From Bacillus bingmayongensis (lineage in GTDB: Bacteria; Bacillota; Bacilli; Bacillales; Bacillaceae_G), in assembly GCF_000299035.1 (NCBI RefSeq), contig NZ_JH921517.1, positions 981,317 to 1,045,316 on the forward strand: a DNA stretch of 64,000 nt, given 5' to 3'. Positions 63,011-64,000 of the stretch are shown piece by piece; the first letter of the stretch is position 1, and the number at the start of each line of letters is the position of its first letter. Under the pieces are notes generated by a model. It saw nothing but the letters and a program-made list of their open reading frames with translations, did no database searches and was not told the origin of the DNA. Made by a program: the position numbers and the translations under genes.

Positions 63011-63289
63011 TTAACTGCTCACTTGTAATCTCTCGTATTCCGTTTCAATATAGGATCGGGTCTCAATTAGTTGGGTATGAAGATGTTTTAATTCTTTGAT
63101 AGATTCTTCTTCTATAACCATATAAACCTCAATTAAGCTCATCATTATATTGATATCGTTTATAATATTTTGAATGACTTGGTTAGATGTATGTTTTTCA
63201 TCATATTGTAAGGATCTTAATACTCTCCCCAGGCAAAATGTTATTTTTTGTTCTAAATTATTAATAAATTTTTTTGTATGTATTCCCAT
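63011..63289 (-). CDS. Hypothetical helical protein near the NRPS gene
   Basis: A protein of 92 residues, all predicted helix: MGIHTKKFINNLEQKITFCL, GRVLRSLQYDEKHTSNQVIQ, NIINDINIMMSLIEVYMVIE, EESIKELKHLHTQLIETRSY. It has no signal peptide. GGGGGAAAG precedes the ATG at 63289. Not recognised. Position between the Sfp-type and synthetase genes suggests a link with the cluster, nothing more. Confidence 0.6.
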   Translation of the reverse strand: MGIHTKKFINNLEQKITFCLGRVLRSLQYDEKHTSNQVIQNIINDINIMMSLIEVYMVIEEESIKELKHLHTQLIETRSYIETEYERLQVSS

Positions 63290-63610
63290 CCCGCTTTCCC
63301 CCAAATTCCGTTATAGATATTCAAGTTAAAAAGACTGATAATTTAAAATATTTTTTGAGTATAAAAATCAATTACATTTTATCATGAAAGGTAAAAAAAT
63401 AAAGGTATATATTGGTTGAAATAAAAAATCCCAATGATAAAGATTGGAAGGGGAATTTTACTCTATATAAATGCCCTAAGTCTTAATAATGAACAAAAGT
63501 ATCCACAGGAAACTTGAGAAATATAGAGAAAAGTGGAAATGAAATGTACAATATTAGAACAATATGGTTCAATAATGTCAGGTTACATTTTGAAGAAAGA
63601 GGTGGCATTT
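63290..63610. other. Divergent gap before the NRPS gene
   Basis: About 320 AT-rich bases that must hold the synthetase promoter. No repeat or operator-like palindrome was found. Confidence 0.4.
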
Positions 63611-64000
63611 TTGGTTGTCGAATTACAATATATTCCGTTGACACACCCTCAAAAAAGAATACTTAACATTGAATATTTTTATCCAGAGATTCCTATAAAC
63701 CATATTGGCGGCATTATTCAAATAACAGGAAAACTAAATCTTATGTATTTAGAGCAAGCAATTCAGTCGTGTATTCAAACAACAGAGGCATTAAGAGTCC
63801 ATTTAACTAGTAAGGATGGGGAGGTCTTACAATATATTAAAAAAAATAATCATATAAAGATTCCATTCTACGATTTTTCTAGCGATGAGTGCCCGAAAGA
63901 AAGCATGTTACAATGGGCCGAAAGAGAATTTCAACAACCATTCTTGTTTTTGGAAAATCCGCTTGTTAAATTTGCTGTACTAAAGATTGATGAAAATACA
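63611..64000 (+). CDS. Non-ribosomal peptide synthetase, N-terminal condensation domain (partial)
   Basis: 130 codons before the window ends. The frame VELQYIPLTHPQKRILNIEY, FYPEIPINHIGGIIQITGKL, EQAIQSCIQTTEALRVHL, FQQPFLFLENPLVKFAVLKI matches the first part of an NRPS condensation domain (core C1 PLTHPQKRI, and C2-like ALRVHL). A condensation domain at the very N-terminus means either a starter domain that loads a fatty acid or an elongation module fed by another protein. I take the TTG at 63611 with GAGGTGG before it; an in-frame ATG at 63575 has no ribosome site. Confidence 0.9.
   Translation, partial: MVVELQYIPLTHPQKRILNIEYFYPEIPINHIGGIIQITGKLNLMYLEQAIQSCIQTTEALRVHLTSKDGEVLQYIKKNNHIKIPFYDFSSDECPKESMLQWAEREFQQPFLFLENPLVKFAVLKIDENT

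Overview
The window is about 64 kb of low-GC Gram-positive chromosome that looks like the Bacillus cereus group (B. cereus / B. thuringiensis). The evidence is an IS231 copy with its CATGCCCATC-type ends, bcr1-type repeats flanked by TTTAT, an intracellular serine protease, a 36-kDa-type chitinase, DUF3888 and DUF2690 secreted proteins, a YjcZ sporulation peptide and an arylamine N-acetyltransferase with the unusual Cys-His-Glu triad known from B. cereus NAT3. No rRNA, tRNA or CRISPR array was seen.

Region 1 (1-10.1 kb) is mostly ordinary core genome: a DUF3900-like protein, a coiled-coil protein, a VanW lipoprotein, VOC and SRPBCC small-molecule proteins, a DinB/GNAT pair, a TrmB regulator, and a GlcD-type FAD oxidase followed by a bile-acid-symporter-family carrier. 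Two bcr1 repeats lie at 4.8 and 7.2 kb.

Region 2 (10.2-33.5 kb) is accessory and heavily decayed. It holds broken paiB, amidohydrolase, IS3, Rap and nucleoside hydrolase genes, a degraded duplicated gene, an IS231 and an IS6-family element, and many small remnants. Living genes between them include a secreted repeat peptide, chitinase, a yxlEFG-like exporter operon with a divergent regulator and two palindromes, a Bax-inhibitor membrane protein, a GntR/ABC operon with a clear 14-bp inverted-repeat operator, DUF2243/CtaG, an orphan Phr-like peptide gene and an AlkD-like repair protein. A repeat family built around TTGATCAAAC occurs about six times, always in the same orientation, between 24.8 and 33.8 kb.

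Region 3 (33.9-57 kb) is mostly well-kept metabolic and housekeeping genes: selO, a FAD monooxygenase, glpQ, an acyltransferase, intracellular subtilisin, LysR/MFS divergent pair, a serine hydrolase, pepF, nat, a Smr-less MutS2, GNAT, quinone oxidoreductase/LysR divergent pair and two tandem DUF2690 proteins. Most end in strong intrinsic terminators.

Region 4 (57-64 kb) is accessory again: a DUF817 remnant, an IS1595 transposase remnant, a DUF3626 gene sitting between two same-orientation IS1595-like ends, a GNAT, a frameshifted sigma-54 activator, an IS6 remnant, then an Sfp-type phosphopantetheinyl transferase, a small unknown protein and the first 130 codons of a non-ribosomal peptide synthetase that runs off the right edge. 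The last three probably form the left end of a peptide-natural-product cluster.
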